Shown here: positions 1 through 9,122 of the stretch, one piece after another
Position numbering within the stretch: the first letter of the stretch is position 1
How the letters are laid out: each line of letters begins with the position of its first letter
Assembly: GCF_014396975.1 (NCBI RefSeq)
Contig: NZ_CP060719.1
Location: 745,501 to 809,500, forward strand
DNA from: Thermomonas carbonis
Lineage (GTDB): Bacteria; Pseudomonadota; Gammaproteobacteria; Xanthomonadales; Xanthomonadaceae
Reading direction: 5' to 3'
Length of the DNA stretch: 64,000 nucleotides
Program-made: the position numbers and the translations under genes
Notes under the pieces: model-generated
Told to the model about the DNA's origin: nothing
Database searches by the model: none
Seen by the model: only the letters and a program-made list of their open reading frames with translations

Positions 1-2
1 AG

Positions 3-1817
3 ACCGCCGACCTCGAACAGGAAGGCTGGCAACTGCACCTGCTGCACGACACCGGCACGGTCGCCAGCGCCAGTCGCAATGCTGCGCTGGCCGCGGGTGG
101 TGCCTGGCTGGCGCTGGCCTTCCTGGGCCTGTTCGTGCAACAACGCCGGCGCCTGACCTTGCACCGCCAGCGCAGCCGCGAGGAACTGGAAACCGTGCTG
201 CGCCAGCATGCGCAGGAATTGCGTACCGCCCAGGACGGCATCGTGCAGGCCGCGCGCGATGCCGACGGCGGGCTCAGCCGCAGCCTGGAGCACCTGCCGC
301 AAGGCGTGGTGATCATCGATGCCGAGTTGCGCCTGATGGCATGGAATTCGCGCTACGCCGAGCTGTTCCGGTTCCCGCCCGACCTGCTGCAGGTGGGCCG
401 CCACATCGAGGACCTGTTTCGCCACAACGCGCGTCGCGGGCTGCTGGGACCGGGCCCGGTGGAAGACGCGATCCAGCGGCGGCTGGACCACCTGCGCAGT
501 GGCAAGCCGCACCTGCGCGAGAGCGAGAAGGACGACGGCACCGTGCTCGAGATCCGCGGCAATCCGCTGCCGGAGGGCGGCTTCGTCACCAGCTACGCCG
601 ACATCACCAGCTACAAGAACGCCGCGCGCGAACTGCGCTCGCTGGCGGATGCGCTGGAGCACCGCGTCGACGAACGCACCCGCGACCTTGCCGCGGCGAC
701 CGCCGCCGCCGAGAACGCCAACCGCTACAAGACCCGCTTCGTGGCCGCCGCCGTGCACGACCTGCTGCAACCGCTGAACGCTGCGCGGATGTTCCTGTCG
801 GCCCTGCGCGGGCGACTGGGCGACGAGGCGCAAGCAGTCGCCGCGCATGCCGAGAACGCGCTGGCCGCGCAGGAATCGATCCTCAACAGCCTGCTGGACA
901 TCGCCCGCCTGGAAGCCGGCAGCATGCAGACGCGAGTGCGCGATTTCCGCCTGGAGCCATTGCTGGATGCGCTGGGCCACGAATTCGGCATCCTCGCCGC
1001 CAGCCGCGGGCTGGTTCTGCGGCGGGTTCCGATCCGCGCGGTGGTGCGCAGCGACGAAGCGCTGCTGCGCCGGATCCTGCAGAACTATCTCTCCAACGCG
1101 ATCCGCTACACCCGCAGCGGACGCATCGTGCTCGGTTGCCGCCGCGATGGCGATGCGCTGCGCATCGAAGTCCACGATCAGGGACCCGGCATCCCGGACA
1201 GCCTGCAGGGCGAAATCTTCGAGGAGTTCCGCCGGCTCGACGACGGCGTGGCGCACGACCGCGGTGCCGGCCTGGGCCTGGCCACGGTGGAACGCATCGG
1301 CCGCCTGCTCGGACATCGCATCGGCCTGCGCTCGCAACTGGGACGCGGCAGCATGTTCTCGGTGACCGTGCCGCGTGGCGATGCGGCGCATGTCGAGGCG
1401 ACCACCATGGCATTGGTGGATGCGAATGCAGACTCCTCGCTGCGCGGCTGCCGGGTTTGGTGCGTGGACGATGACCCGCGCGTGTGCGAGGCCACCCGCG
1501 CGTTGTTGCAGCGCTGGGACTGCGAGGTGGTGCTCGCGGCCGGTGCCGGCGACGCGCTGGCGGCCGCGCAATCCGGCGATGCACCCGACTTGCTGGTGCT
1601 GGACGTGCTGCTGGACGGCACCGACGGCCCTGCGCTGTATCCGCAGCTGTGCAAGCGCTGGCACGCCACGCCGCCGGTGGTCCTGGTCACCGCGGAGCGC
1701 GACGAATCCCTGCGCGAACTGGCATCGGACAAAGGCTGGGGCTTCCTGACCAAACCGGTGCGGCCACCGGCGCTGCGTGCGCTGATGACCCAGTTGCTGT
1801 TGCGCCGCACGCGCTGA
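3..1817 (+). CDS. Membrane hybrid sensor histidine kinase (PAS-HisKA-HATPase-REC), 5' end outside window
   Basis: The reading frame is open to the left edge, so the N-terminus is missing. The first visible residues look like the end of a DctB-like periplasmic sensor domain. They are followed by one membrane segment (about nt 100-135), a coiled coil, a PAS domain (about nt 280-610), a second coiled coil, and a kinase core whose H-box starts HDLLQPLNA with the phospho-accepting His at 756-758. The HATPase has a GAGLGLATV G-box, and the C-terminal receiver domain has its Asp at 1602-1604 and a KPV motif near the end. A convergent LuxR-type regulator gene begins 9 bp after the stop and is its likely partner. 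The glutamate symporter beyond suggests an amino acid or dicarboxylate ligand; that is inference. Confidence 0.9.
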   Translation, partial: TADLEQEGWQLHLLHDTGTVASASRNAALAAGGAWLALAFLGLFVQQRRRLTLHRQRSREELETVLRQHAQELRTAQDGIVQAARDADGGLSRSLEHLPQGVVIIDAELRLMAWNSRYAELFRFPPDLLQVGRHIEDLFRHNARRGLLGPGPVEDAIQRRLDHLRSGKPHLRESEKDDGTVLEIRGNPLPEGGFVTSYADITSYKNAARELRSLADALEHRVDERTRDLAAATAAAENANRYKTRFVAAAVHDLLQPLNAARMFLSALRGRLGDEAQAVAAHAENALAAQESILNSLLDIARLEAGSMQTRVRDFRLEPLLDALGHEFGILAASRGLVLRRVPIRAVVRSDEALLRRILQNYLSNAIRYTRSGRIVLGCRRDGDALRIEVHDQGPGIPDSLQGEIFEEFRRLDDGVAHDRGAGLGLATVERIGRLLGHRIGLRSQLGRGSMFSVTVPRGDAAHVEATTMALVDANADSSLRGCRVWCVDDDPRVCEATRALLQRWDCEVVLAAGAGDALAAAQSGDAPDLLVLDVLLDGTDGPALYPQLCKRWHATPPVVLVTAERDESLRELASDKGWGFLTKPVRPPALRALMTQLLLRRTR

Positions 1818-1826
1818 GCGTCGCGC

Positions 1827-2473
1827 CTACAGCACCACTTCCGGTTCCAGCGCCTTGACCAGCACCGCGGCCTGGGTGCGGCTATGGCATTCCAGTTTTT
1901 TCAGGATCGCGGTGACGTGCACTTTCACCGTGTTTTCGGCCAACTGCAGTTCGTGCGCGATCTGCTTGTTGAGCAGGCCATCGGCCAGGCACAGCAGCAC
2001 GCGGAACTGCTGCGGGGTGAGCTGCGCCAGGCGCGCGGCCAGGCGCGCATCTTCCTCCGAGCGTTCCGCGGTCAAGGCCGGGAACCAGGTCGCACCCTCC
2101 AGTACCGCGGCGATTGCCTGGCCGATGGTCTCCGCCGGCGAGGACTTGGGGATGAAACCGGAGGCACCGAACTGCTGCGCGCGGCGGATCACCCGCGGAT
2201 GGTCGTTCGAGGAAATGATCACCACCGGAACTTCCGGGCGTGCACCACGCACGTGCAGCAATGCGGAAAAGCCGCGCGCACCCGGCATGGCCAGGTCCAG
2301 CAGCACCAGGTCCACTTCCGCGCGCGCGTCCAGCATGTCGCCCAGCGTGGTCGCGCTGGAGGCTTCGGTCACCCGCGCCAGCGGGATCGCCTCGCGCAGC
2401 GCGTGCACCACGGCGGCGCGAAACAGGGGTGGTCGTCCGCGACCAGAATCTCGGGCGCATCGATCGACGTCAT
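1827..2473 (-). pseudogene. NarL/AgmR-type response regulator, interrupted by a 1-nt frameshift
   Basis: From the ATG at 2473 the frame encodes MTSIDAPEILVADDHP, a normal receiver start. It then runs out of frame. The receiver continues in the next frame (phospho-acceptor region LVLLDLAMPG, conserved Lys in GFIPKSS) and ends in a LuxR helix-turn-helix (LNKQIAHELQLAENTVKVHV). Adding one C to the CCCC run (GGGG at 2426-2429 on the + strand) gives DDHPLFRAAVVHAL and a 215-residue protein, the normal family length. It is therefore either a sequencing or assembly error in a homopolymer or a very recent pseudogene. Its partner is the hybrid kinase at 3-1817, and it is divergent from gltS. Confidence 0.85.
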
Positions 2474-2518
2474 TGCGGCATTCCGGAAACGGCCATCGGC
2501 ACGGGCAACCGGCATGAT

Positions 2519-2532
2519 GCATGCGAGCATGC
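2519..2532. promoter_or_regulatory. Small inverted repeat in the regulator/gltS divergent intergenic region
   Basis: The 112 bp between the regulator start (2473) and the gltS start (2586) contains GCATGC-GA-GCATGC, a perfect 6-bp inverted repeat. It could be a binding site for the adjacent regulator, but the motif is short and there is no independent support. Confidence 0.25.
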
Positions 2533-2585
2533 GACGCTGTCGCGCAACCCGCTTGCCACCGACGCACCGGCACAGGACCCCGAAC

Positions 2586-3796
2586 ATGCTGAAACTCGAT
2601 GTCGTCCAGACCGTGGCCTTCGCCGGCCTGGCGCTGTTCGCCGGTTACGCGCTGTGCCGCGCGATCCCGGTGCTGCGCCGCTACAACCTGCCGGAACCCG
2701 TGGTCGGCGGCCTGCTGGTGGCGCTGCTGGCGTGGTGGGCGCATGCGCGCGGGACCCAGCTGTTCGAGTTCGACACCACCCTGCAGTCGCCGCTGATGAT
2801 CGCGTTCTTCGCCACGGTGGGCATCAATGCCAGCTTCCGCCTGCTCAAGGCCAGTGGCGGACCGGTGGTGATGTTCCTGCTGCTGGCCACCTTCTTTGCG
2901 GTCGTGCAGAACCTGGTGGGGATCACGGTGGCGTGGCTGTTCGACCTGCACCCGATGTTCGGCGTGCTCGCCGGCTCCGCCACCCTGACCGGCGGACCGG
3001 CAACCGGCCTGGCCTTCGCCCCGGACTTCGAGGCCGCCGGCCTGCGCGGCGCGGAAGCGATCGCGGTCATGGCGGCGATGGCCGGCATCGTCTGCGGCGG
3101 CGTGATCGGCGGCCCGGCGATCACCGTGCTGATGCGTCGCTACCGCATCACCGGTTCGCACACCGCAGACCCCGTGCCCACGCCGGTCGCCGATGACGTG
3201 GAAGGCCGCGTGGCGCACACCGAAACCGACGCCGCCCGCGAGTTCAACGCACTCAAGGCGATCGTGGTGCTGTTGCTGGTGGTCTGGGCCGGCGGCTGGG
3301 TGATGAAGGGCTTCGCCGCGATCGGCCTGACCATGCCGGCGACCATCGGCGGCATGCTGGTCGGCGCGCTGATCCGCAACCTCGACGACGCCACCGACTG
3401 GCTGCGCCTGCCCGTGCACACGCTGGACCTGATCGGCAACATCTGCCTGGCCCTGTTCCTGGCGATGGCGCTGATGAACCTCAAGCTGTGGGAGCTGGCC
3501 GGCATGGGCTTGCCGTTGCTGGTCAACCTGGCCCTGCAGGTGGGCCTGGTGGTGCTGTTCACCATCCCGGTCTTCAAGCTGATGGGCCGCGACTACGACG
3601 CCGCAGTGATGGGCGGCGGCTTCATCGGCTTCATGTTGGGCACCACCGCCAATGCGATGGCGGTCATGCGCGCACTGGCGCTGCGCTACGGGCGGCACCG
3701 CGCGCCTTCCTGGTGGCGCCGCTGGTGGGCGCGTTCTTCATCGATTTCAACAATGCGCTGATCATCGCCGGCTTCCTCAATTTCTGGCCGTATTGA
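2586..3796 (+). pseudogene. gltS: Sodium/glutamate symporter GltS, 3' end frameshifted
   Basis: The ATG at 2586 opens a multi-spanning membrane protein with GltS signatures: two hydrophobic halves around a charged central loop (about nt 3150-3240), LTGGPATGLAFA, and a second re-entrant segment (GGGFIGFMLGTTANAMAVM). After LALRYG at about 3690 the frame shifts. The typical GltS C-terminus (APRAFLVAPLVGAFFIDFNN, then ALIIAGFLNFWPY) continues in the next frame to the stop at 3794-3796. One missing C near 3691-3694 (GGGCGG instead of GGGCCGG) explains it, and the repaired protein is 403 residues, the usual length. GltS imports glutamate with Na+ across the inner membrane. An amino acid oxidase gene follows 7 bp later. 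Confidence 0.88.
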
Positions 3797-3803
3797 TCCA
3801 CCC

Positions 3804-5036
3804 ATGTCCGTTCCCTCATCAGCCACGGCGGATGCCGATGTCGCGGTGATCGGTGCCGGCGTGGTCGGCATGTCCACGGCATACGCGCTCGCACGCCGCG
3901 GCAGGCGCGTGCTGCTGCTCGATCGCGCGCCCGGGCCGGCGCTGGAAACCTCGTTCGCCAATGGCGCGCAGCTGAGTTACGCCTACACCGATGCGATGGC
4001 CGGTCCGGCACTGTGGCAGCAGCTGCCCGGCATGCTCTGCGGCCGCGACCGCGCCTTCCGCACCCGCGTCTCCGCCGACCCCGACTTCTGGCGCTGGGGC
4101 CTGACCTTCCTGCGCAACGCGACCCATCAGCGCCTGCAGGAGAACACGCTGGCGACGCTGACGCTGGCACTGGAATCGCGCGCAGCGATGGGCGAGTTGC
4201 TGGCGCGCCACCCGATCGACTTCGACCATCGCGTCGCCGGCAAGCTGCACGTCTACTACAACCCGGCCTCGTTGCCGGCAGCGCGCGCGATGATCGAACG
4301 CAAGCGGCCATTCGGCGTGCAGCAGCGACTGGTCGATGCCGACGAGGCCATCGCCATCGAACCCGCGCTGGCCGGCGCGCGCGGCATCGCCGGCGTGGTC
4401 CATTCGCCCGAAGAGGAAGTCGGCGATCCGTGGCGCTTCGCGACCGGCCTGCTCGACGTGCTGCGCACGCATCACCATGTCGACGCGCGATTCGGCGTCG
4501 ACCTGCAACACCTGCGTCGCGAAGGCGCGATGTGGCGATTGCAGGCACGCAACGGCGACGACATCCGCGTGCCGCATGTGGTCGTGTGTGCCGGCATCAC
4601 CAGCAAGTCGCTGCTGCGGCCACTCGGATTGCGCATGCCGCTGATGGCGGTGAAGGGCCATTCGTTCACCGCGCCCTGCGGTGCGAACGCGCCGTCGGCC
4701 AGCATCACCGACACCGCGCGCAAGCTGGTGTTCTGCCGGCTCGGCGACAGGATCCGCGTGGCCGGCCTAGCCGACCTCAACCAGTGGGATGCCGCGCCGG
4801 ATCGCGTACGCGTCGCCGACCTCGTGGCGTTGGCGCGCGAGTCCCTTCCACACGCCGCCGACTACGACCGCATCGAAAGCGACTGGGCCGGCCTGCGCCC
4901 GATGACCCCGTATTCCAGCCCGATCATTCGTCGCGCCGCCGAAGGACTCGTGCTCAACATCGGCCACGGCATGCTCGGCTGGACGCTGGCGATGGGCAGC
5001 GGCGAACGCGCGGCGCAAATCGTGGTGGAACGCTGA
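3804..5036 (+). CDS. dadA: D-amino acid dehydrogenase-like FAD oxidoreductase
   Basis: The 410-residue protein starts with a Rossmann dinucleotide-binding motif (VAVIGAGVVGMSTAYALARRG, residues about 13-33) and the ETSFANGAQLSY segment typical of DadA. It ends with the family C-terminal FAD-contacting region (LRPMTPYSSPII, GHGMLGWTLAMGSG). Family members oxidatively deaminate D-amino acids at the membrane and pass electrons to the respiratory chain. The ATG is 7 bp after the gltS stop, so it is probably cotranscribed with gltS. The length matches DadA (410-435). The substrate is not proven; other DAO-family oxidases are possible. Confidence 0.82.
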   Translation: MSVPSSATADADVAVIGAGVVGMSTAYALARRGRRVLLLDRAPGPALETSFANGAQLSYAYTDAMAGPALWQQLPGMLCGRDRAFRTRVSADPDFWRWGLTFLRNATHQRLQENTLATLTLALESRAAMGELLARHPIDFDHRVAGKLHVYYNPASLPAARAMIERKRPFGVQQRLVDADEAIAIEPALAGARGIAGVVHSPEEEVGDPWRFATGLLDVLRTHHHVDARFGVDLQHLRREGAMWRLQARNGDDIRVPHVVVCAGITSKSLLRPLGLRMPLMAVKGHSFTAPCGANAPSASITDTARKLVFCRLGDRIRVAGLADLNQWDAAPDRVRVADLVALARESLPHAADYDRIESDWAGLRPMTPYSSPIIRRAAEGLVLNIGHGMLGWTLAMGSGERAAQIVVER

Positions 5037-6355
5037 TGCAGCAGACTGCATCGCGCGGCAATTCCATGCTCGCACTGTCGGTGTTCGCGCTGGCCTGCCT
5101 GCTGCAACTGCCGCTGGCGTTGAATCCCGGCTACTACAGCCACGACGAATTGCAGTGGGCGGTGTACGCCGCAGATCGCGTGCAGGTGCCGTGGCTGGAT
5201 GCGTCGGCATTCCAGTATCGGCCGCTGACCTTCAACCTGTGGATGCTGCTGTCGCGCGCGCTGTTCGACACGCCGATGCTGTTCCACGCGGTACTGGTCG
5301 CCGCGGGCGCGTTGAATGCGACGCTGCTGTTCGCGGTGGGTCGCGGCTTCGGCATGCAGCCGCGCCATGCCGCCGTCGGCGCGCTGGCCTTCGTGCTGTC
5401 GCCGTATGCGGTGTACACGCACGGCTGGGTGGGTTGCATCGCGGATGTGTTGTGGGTCGGATCTGCACTGCTGCTCGCGTTGGGCGTGCAACGAATGCAG
5501 CGCGCCTTGCCTGCCGCTTTGGCCGGTGCACTGTTCACTGCGACCGCCTTGCTTGCGAAGGAAGCCGCGTTCGCGATGCCGCCGTTGCTTGCTGTGACAT
5601 GGTGGTTCGATGGTCGCAAGCCGAAATGGCTGTTCGCGATGTTCGCTTCCGGCGCAGTCGCCGCGCTGTATCTCGGCCTGCGCATCGACGTGCTGCTGCA
5701 TGCGCCGCGCGAAGGTGCGCAGTACACGCTGTCGTTGACGCATGTGCCGCTGCGCTGGCTGGAGTACCAGCTGTTCGCGCCGATCGTGCCGTTGCAGGAA
5801 GCCATCACTACCCTGCAACGTCCGCTTCCCGCGCTGGTGGCGGGCATATTCTGGCTGGGCCTGTTCGCCGCGCTGTGGCAGGCGGGCCGTCGCTTCGCCG
5901 CGTTGCTTTTGCTGGGCGGCATCGCCGCACTGCTGCCGGTGTTGCCGCTGGCCAGTGCGTGGAATCATTACGCCTGTGGCTTCGCCGCGATCGCCGCGAT
6001 GACCGTCGCCGCGGCATGGCCACGTGCTACTCGCAACGGGCGCATCGCCATCGGCATGTTCGCCGTGCTCACGTTGCTGCATGGCGGCGCGGTGATGTGG
6101 CGCATGCACCAGGTGGGCCGGATCCAGTCGGTGTTCTCGCCGGCGCTTGCCGAAGCGGTGCGCACGCAGTCCGGGGCGATGCCGGTCGTGCTGCGCATCG
6201 GCCCCGGCATCAAACCGTGGATCGTGCAGCGCCTGACCCACGACATCCCGCGCTACGACGGCATCGTGATCGGCGACCGCGTGCGTCTGGCTGGCGATGG
6301 CGAGGCCGCGGATTACATCGTGCAACCCGATGGCCGCCTGCAGGCGCTGCGCTAG
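5036..6355 (+). CDS. Polytopic membrane protein, GT-C glycosyltransferase-like
   Basis: The start ATG overlaps the dadA stop (TGATG), so translation is probably coupled. The 439-residue protein has about ten hydrophobic segments. After the first there is a loop with an acidic pair (YYSHDELQW), reminiscent of the catalytic loop of GT-C enzymes that use polyprenyl-linked sugars. The C-terminal ~70 residues (after about nt 6150) are a soluble domain. I do not recognise a named family. A link to dadA is suggested only by the overlap. Confidence 0.7.
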   Translation: MQQTASRGNSMLALSVFALACLLQLPLALNPGYYSHDELQWAVYAADRVQVPWLDASAFQYRPLTFNLWMLLSRALFDTPMLFHAVLVAAGALNATLLFAVGRGFGMQPRHAAVGALAFVLSPYAVYTHGWVGCIADVLWVGSALLLALGVQRMQRALPAALAGALFTATALLAKEAAFAMPPLLAVTWWFDGRKPKWLFAMFASGAVAALYLGLRIDVLLHAPREGAQYTLSLTHVPLRWLEYQLFAPIVPLQEAITTLQRPLPALVAGIFWLGLFAALWQAGRRFAALLLLGGIAALLPVLPLASAWNHYACGFAAIAAMTVAAAWPRATRNGRIAIGMFAVLTLLHGGAVMWRMHQVGRIQSVFSPALAEAVRTQSGAMPVVLRIGPGIKPWIVQRLTHDIPRYDGIVIGDRVRLAGDGEAADYIVQPDGRLQALR

Positions 6356-6388
6356 CGCGACACGTTCCGCCGATTGCCGCGAGCGCGC

Positions 6389-7666
6389 TCAGATATCGAC
6401 GACGGTTTCCGAATCCATGATCTGTTCCAGGCGGATGCGGTTGGCGAACAGCGAGAACGCCAGCATCCCGGCCAGGCCGTTCGCGCGCGCCACCCACTCC
6501 GGCAACCAGCGCGGCGGCAGCAGGTCGCCGCTGTCGAACAGGGGCTCGAAGCGCTGCACGTCGGCCAGGGTCATCTTGCCGGCGAACAGCATCCGGCACA
6601 GGCGCAACTTGCGGTGCTTCAGCGCCCAGCGGAAGAAGGTGTGCACGCCGATCAGACCACGCAGGTACACCGTGTCCTTGGTGAACGCGCTGCCGCCGGT
6701 GGTCGGCACGCCGCGGAACACCCGCTGCGCCGAGGTAAAGCTCTCCACCCGATCCTGCCCCGCCTCCTCGAAGTAGCGGAACACCTGCAGGAAGTCGGCA
6801 CCTTCCAGCGCCATCGCCACCGCTTCGATGCGCAGGCTCACCCGCTTCATCCGCTCGATGTCGATGCTGCCGGTGATCTGCTCGGCGAACACCGCCAGTC
6901 CTTCCTGCGTCGCGGTGGTGCGCGGCGAGGACAGCGCCATGCTGGGCAGCACGGTCTGCTGCTGGCCATTCAACGCGGTCAGCGAATGCACGAAGGCCTC
7001 GTGCTGCAGCAACTGGTGGCGGTCGTAGTCGGAGAACGCCGCACCGGCGCGCAGGCGGATCCGGTTCGGGCCGGCCGCGGCCTTGGCGATGAGGTCGGGA
7101 TCGAGCTCGACGACGATCACTCGCGCATCGAAGTAGTCGTCCAGCGCCGCCTGCAACTGCATCGCCAGCGAGGTCGCCGAGATCGCCACCTGTTCCGATG
7201 GCGCCAGCAATTCCAGGTCGAGTTCGTTGGCGATGGCGATGAAATGATTGGCCGCTTCGCGCGTGGTCGCGCCGCCCGGCAGGGTGTGTTCCGGCTTGCC
7301 GAACAAGGCCACAGACAATTCGGTGACGCGCGGGGTGCCGAGATTCTCGAGCAGTTCCGCGGCCAGCCCCCAGCTATGCGCGGACTCGATCAGGTAGATA
7401 CCCAGCGGATGCGCGGGATCTGCGGCAGCGGCGATCGCGTCGAACTCGCGGCGCGCCTCGCCGAAATCGTGCTTCGGATACTGGAATGCCGGCAATGTCG
7501 CCGTGCCGCGCGCCTCGGCGGCAAGAAACGTCTGCTGCTCGCTGGCCGGCCAGCTCACCAGGCTGAGCAGGCGGATCGCACGCGCCGCGCGCGCCATTCG
7601 CGCGTCGAGCATCGCGTGGTGGGCGATGTCCGGGCGCAGCGGTCCAGTGGTGGAATCAGCCGTCAT
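6389..7666 (-). CDS. Flavohemoglobin expression-modulating QEGLA-motif protein (DUF1704-like)
   Basis: The 425-residue protein has the diagnostic TQEGLAVFAE motif about two thirds through, and an upstream LLQHEAFVHSLTALNG segment that together with it resembles a metallopeptidase HE..H-type site. The family name comes from its reported effect on flavohemoglobin expression; the biochemical activity is not established. The ATG at 7666 lies inside the end of rsgA (stop 7656-7658), so the two genes overlap by 11 bp and are probably one transcript. Confidence 0.85.
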   Translation of the reverse strand: MTADSTTGPLRPDIAHHAMLDARMARAARAIRLLSLVSWPASEQQTFLAAEARGTATLPAFQYPKHDFGEARREFDAIAAAADPAHPLGIYLIESAHSWGLAAELLENLGTPRVTELSVALFGKPEHTLPGGATTREAANHFIAIANELDLELLAPSEQVAISATSLAMQLQAALDDYFDARVIVVELDPDLIAKAAAGPNRIRLRAGAAFSDYDRHQLLQHEAFVHSLTALNGQQQTVLPSMALSSPRTTATQEGLAVFAEQITGSIDIERMKRVSLRIEAVAMALEGADFLQVFRYFEEAGQDRVESFTSAQRVFRGVPTTGGSAFTKDTVYLRGLIGVHTFFRWALKHRKLRLCRMLFAGKMTLADVQRFEPLFDSGDLLPPRWLPEWVARANGLAGMLAFSLFANRIRLEQIMDSETVVDI

Positions 7667-8753
7667 GCTCGTTGTTGATTCGCCGGCTTTGCGGCTTGCC
7701 CTGCGGGCGCGGGCCGGACTTCTGCGCCAGACGCACGGCCAACGTGTTCGCGGCACCGGCGACTTCGCCGCTGAGCTTGAGGAAGTTGGCGACGCGCTGC
7801 GCATCCACTTCGCCCGACTCGATCGCCGCACGCACCGCGCAGCCGGGCTCTCTCAGATGCTTGCAGTCGTTGAACTTGCACTGCGCGGCCAGCGCTTCGA
7901 TGTCGGCGAAACTTTCGGCGACGACTTCCTCGCCGGTCGGCTTGAGTTCGCGCATGCCCGGCGTGTCGATCATGCAGGTGCCCGACGGCAACGCGATCAG
8001 CGCGCGATGGGTGGTGGTATGGCGGCCACGATCATCGCTTTCGCGCACCGCACCGGTCTTCATCCGTTCGCTGCCGAGCAAGGTGTTGGTCAGCGTCGAC
8101 TTGCCCGCGCCGGAACTCCCCACCAGCACGATGCTCTGGCCTTCGCCCAGCCAGGGCGCAAGTGCACTCGCGCTGTCGCGATCCTTGGCATTCAACGCCA
8201 GCACCGGCGTGCCGAAAGCGCGCAGTTCGTGCAACGCGGCCTCGACATCGGCACTGTCCTTGTCGGCCTTGGTCAGCACGATCACCGGTTGCACGCCGCT
8301 GCCGCCCACCAGCATCAGATAGCGTTCGATCCGACGCGGATTGAAATCCGCATCCAGCCCGCAGACCACGAACACGGTATCGATGTTGGCGGCAATGACC
8401 TGCTGCTTGTAGTGCTCGCCGGCCGCGCCTCGCTTGATCGCGGAGAACCGCGGCAGCAGTGCGACGATGCGCAAGGCGTTCGGTGCTTCGCCTTCGACCA
8501 GCACCCAGTCGCCGACCGCGGGCCGCGATTCGGGATTGATCTCGCCCTTGCGATAACTGCCGGCGCGTTGCCATTCCGGCAGCGACTCCGCGCGATGCGC
8601 GACATCGATCGCCTCGGACACCGCATACCCGCTGCGATGCTGCTCGGTGATCCGCGCGGGGCGCGCATCGGGATGGGCCGCCATCAACGCGGCCCAGGCC
8701 GGATCGAGGGTCGGCGGCGTCCAGCGCCAGCCGATGGCCTGCAGGGGGTTCAT
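7656..8753 (-). CDS. rsgA: Small ribosomal subunit biogenesis GTPase RsgA
   Basis: The 365-residue protein has the YjeQ/RsgA layout: an N-terminal OB fold (residues about 40-110), then a circularly permuted GTPase in G4-G1-G3 order with TKAD at 161-164, P-loop GSSGAGKST at 212-220 and DTPGMREL at 263-270. A zinc knuckle follows with Cys292, Cys297, His299 and Cys305. RsgA binds the 30S subunit and proofreads late assembly with GTP hydrolysis. All key residues are present. It is first of a two-gene operon with the QEGLA protein. Confidence 0.95.
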   Translation of the reverse strand: MNPLQAIGWRWTPPTLDPAWAALMAAHPDARPARITEQHRSGYAVSEAIDVAHRAESLPEWQRAGSYRKGEINPESRPAVGDWVLVEGEAPNALRIVALLPRFSAIKRGAAGEHYKQQVIAANIDTVFVVCGLDADFNPRRIERYLMLVGGSGVQPVIVLTKADKDSADVEAALHELRAFGTPVLALNAKDRDSASALAPWLGEGQSIVLVGSSGAGKSTLTNTLLGSERMKTGAVRESDDRGRHTTTHRALIALPSGTCMIDTPGMRELKPTGEEVVAESFADIEALAAQCKFNDCKHLREPGCAVRAAIESGEVDAQRVANFLKLSGEVAGAANTLAVRLAQKSGPRPQGKPQSRRINNEHDG

Positions 8754-8797
8754 GCGCTTGGGGATGCGGTCATGCCGGGATTCTAACCATCGTCGCT

Positions 8798-8914
8798 AGT
8801 GGCGTCGGGCGGTGCGGGCAGGATTCGCCGCTCTTTCCAGTCGTCCAAGACTGAAGTCGCGGCCGCGCGCCATCCATGGCGCGCTCGAACCCTGCCCCAC
8901 CGCCCAACGCCACT
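8798..8914. repeat. Long imperfect inverted repeat with an inner palindrome
   Basis: Arms of about 29 nt (8798-8827 and 8886-8914) pair with only a few mismatches. Between them is a near-perfect inner palindrome at 8865-8884 (GCGCGCCAT / ATGGCGCGC). The whole could fold as one branched hairpin in RNA or a cruciform in DNA. There is no T-run, so it is not a classical terminator. Confidence 0.75.
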
Positions 8915-8921
8915 GTCATGC

Positions 8922-9068
8922 AACGGCGAGACCGTCGGGGTAAGCGGGGAATTCGAGCGGCGCAGCCCGCGAGCCCGCGAACGCACGTAGGCATGCAAGC
9001 CGACGGGCCGGGGCGAAGCGGCATTCGAGCCGCCGAGCGAACCCCCGGCGGTAGGTGCCGGCGCTGCG
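8922..9068. repeat. Dispersed intergenic repeat, copy 1
   Basis: Three blocks recur in the same order and orientation at 42438-42518: ACGGCGAGACCGTCGG (8923-8938), AGCGGCATTCGAGCCG (9017-9032) and a 20-nt block starting CGGTAGGTGCCGG (from about 9049) that differs at one position. This copy has about 75 extra bases between the first two blocks. Confidence 0.7.
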
Positions 9069-9122
9069 GGGAACCCCTGTTTCCGCTAGGCTTGCAGCCT
9101 TGTTTTCCAGCCCTCAGCCGCG

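Larger units (their letters stand above)
8754..9122. other. 369-bp intergenic region made almost entirely of palindromic repeats
   Basis: This gap lies between rsgA and alaA, which are divergent. I see no credible gene in it. The left half is a long imperfect palindrome (8798-8914), and the right half (8922-9068) is related to a second intergenic copy at 42438-42518. The last ~50 bp before the alaA start must hold its promoter and ribosome binding site, but no strong consensus is visible. Confidence 0.7.

Noticed and set aside
341..1474. Long overlapping frames inside the histidine kinase gene
   Set aside because: They are Arg/Pro/Ala-rich shadows of the kinase in a high-GC genome; the kinase motifs lie in the other frame.
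7667..7831. An upstream extension of the QEGLA protein to 7831
   Set aside because: The extra 55 residues are Arg/Ser-rich and antisense-like within rsgA coding sequence; the ATG at 7666 gives the normal family start.
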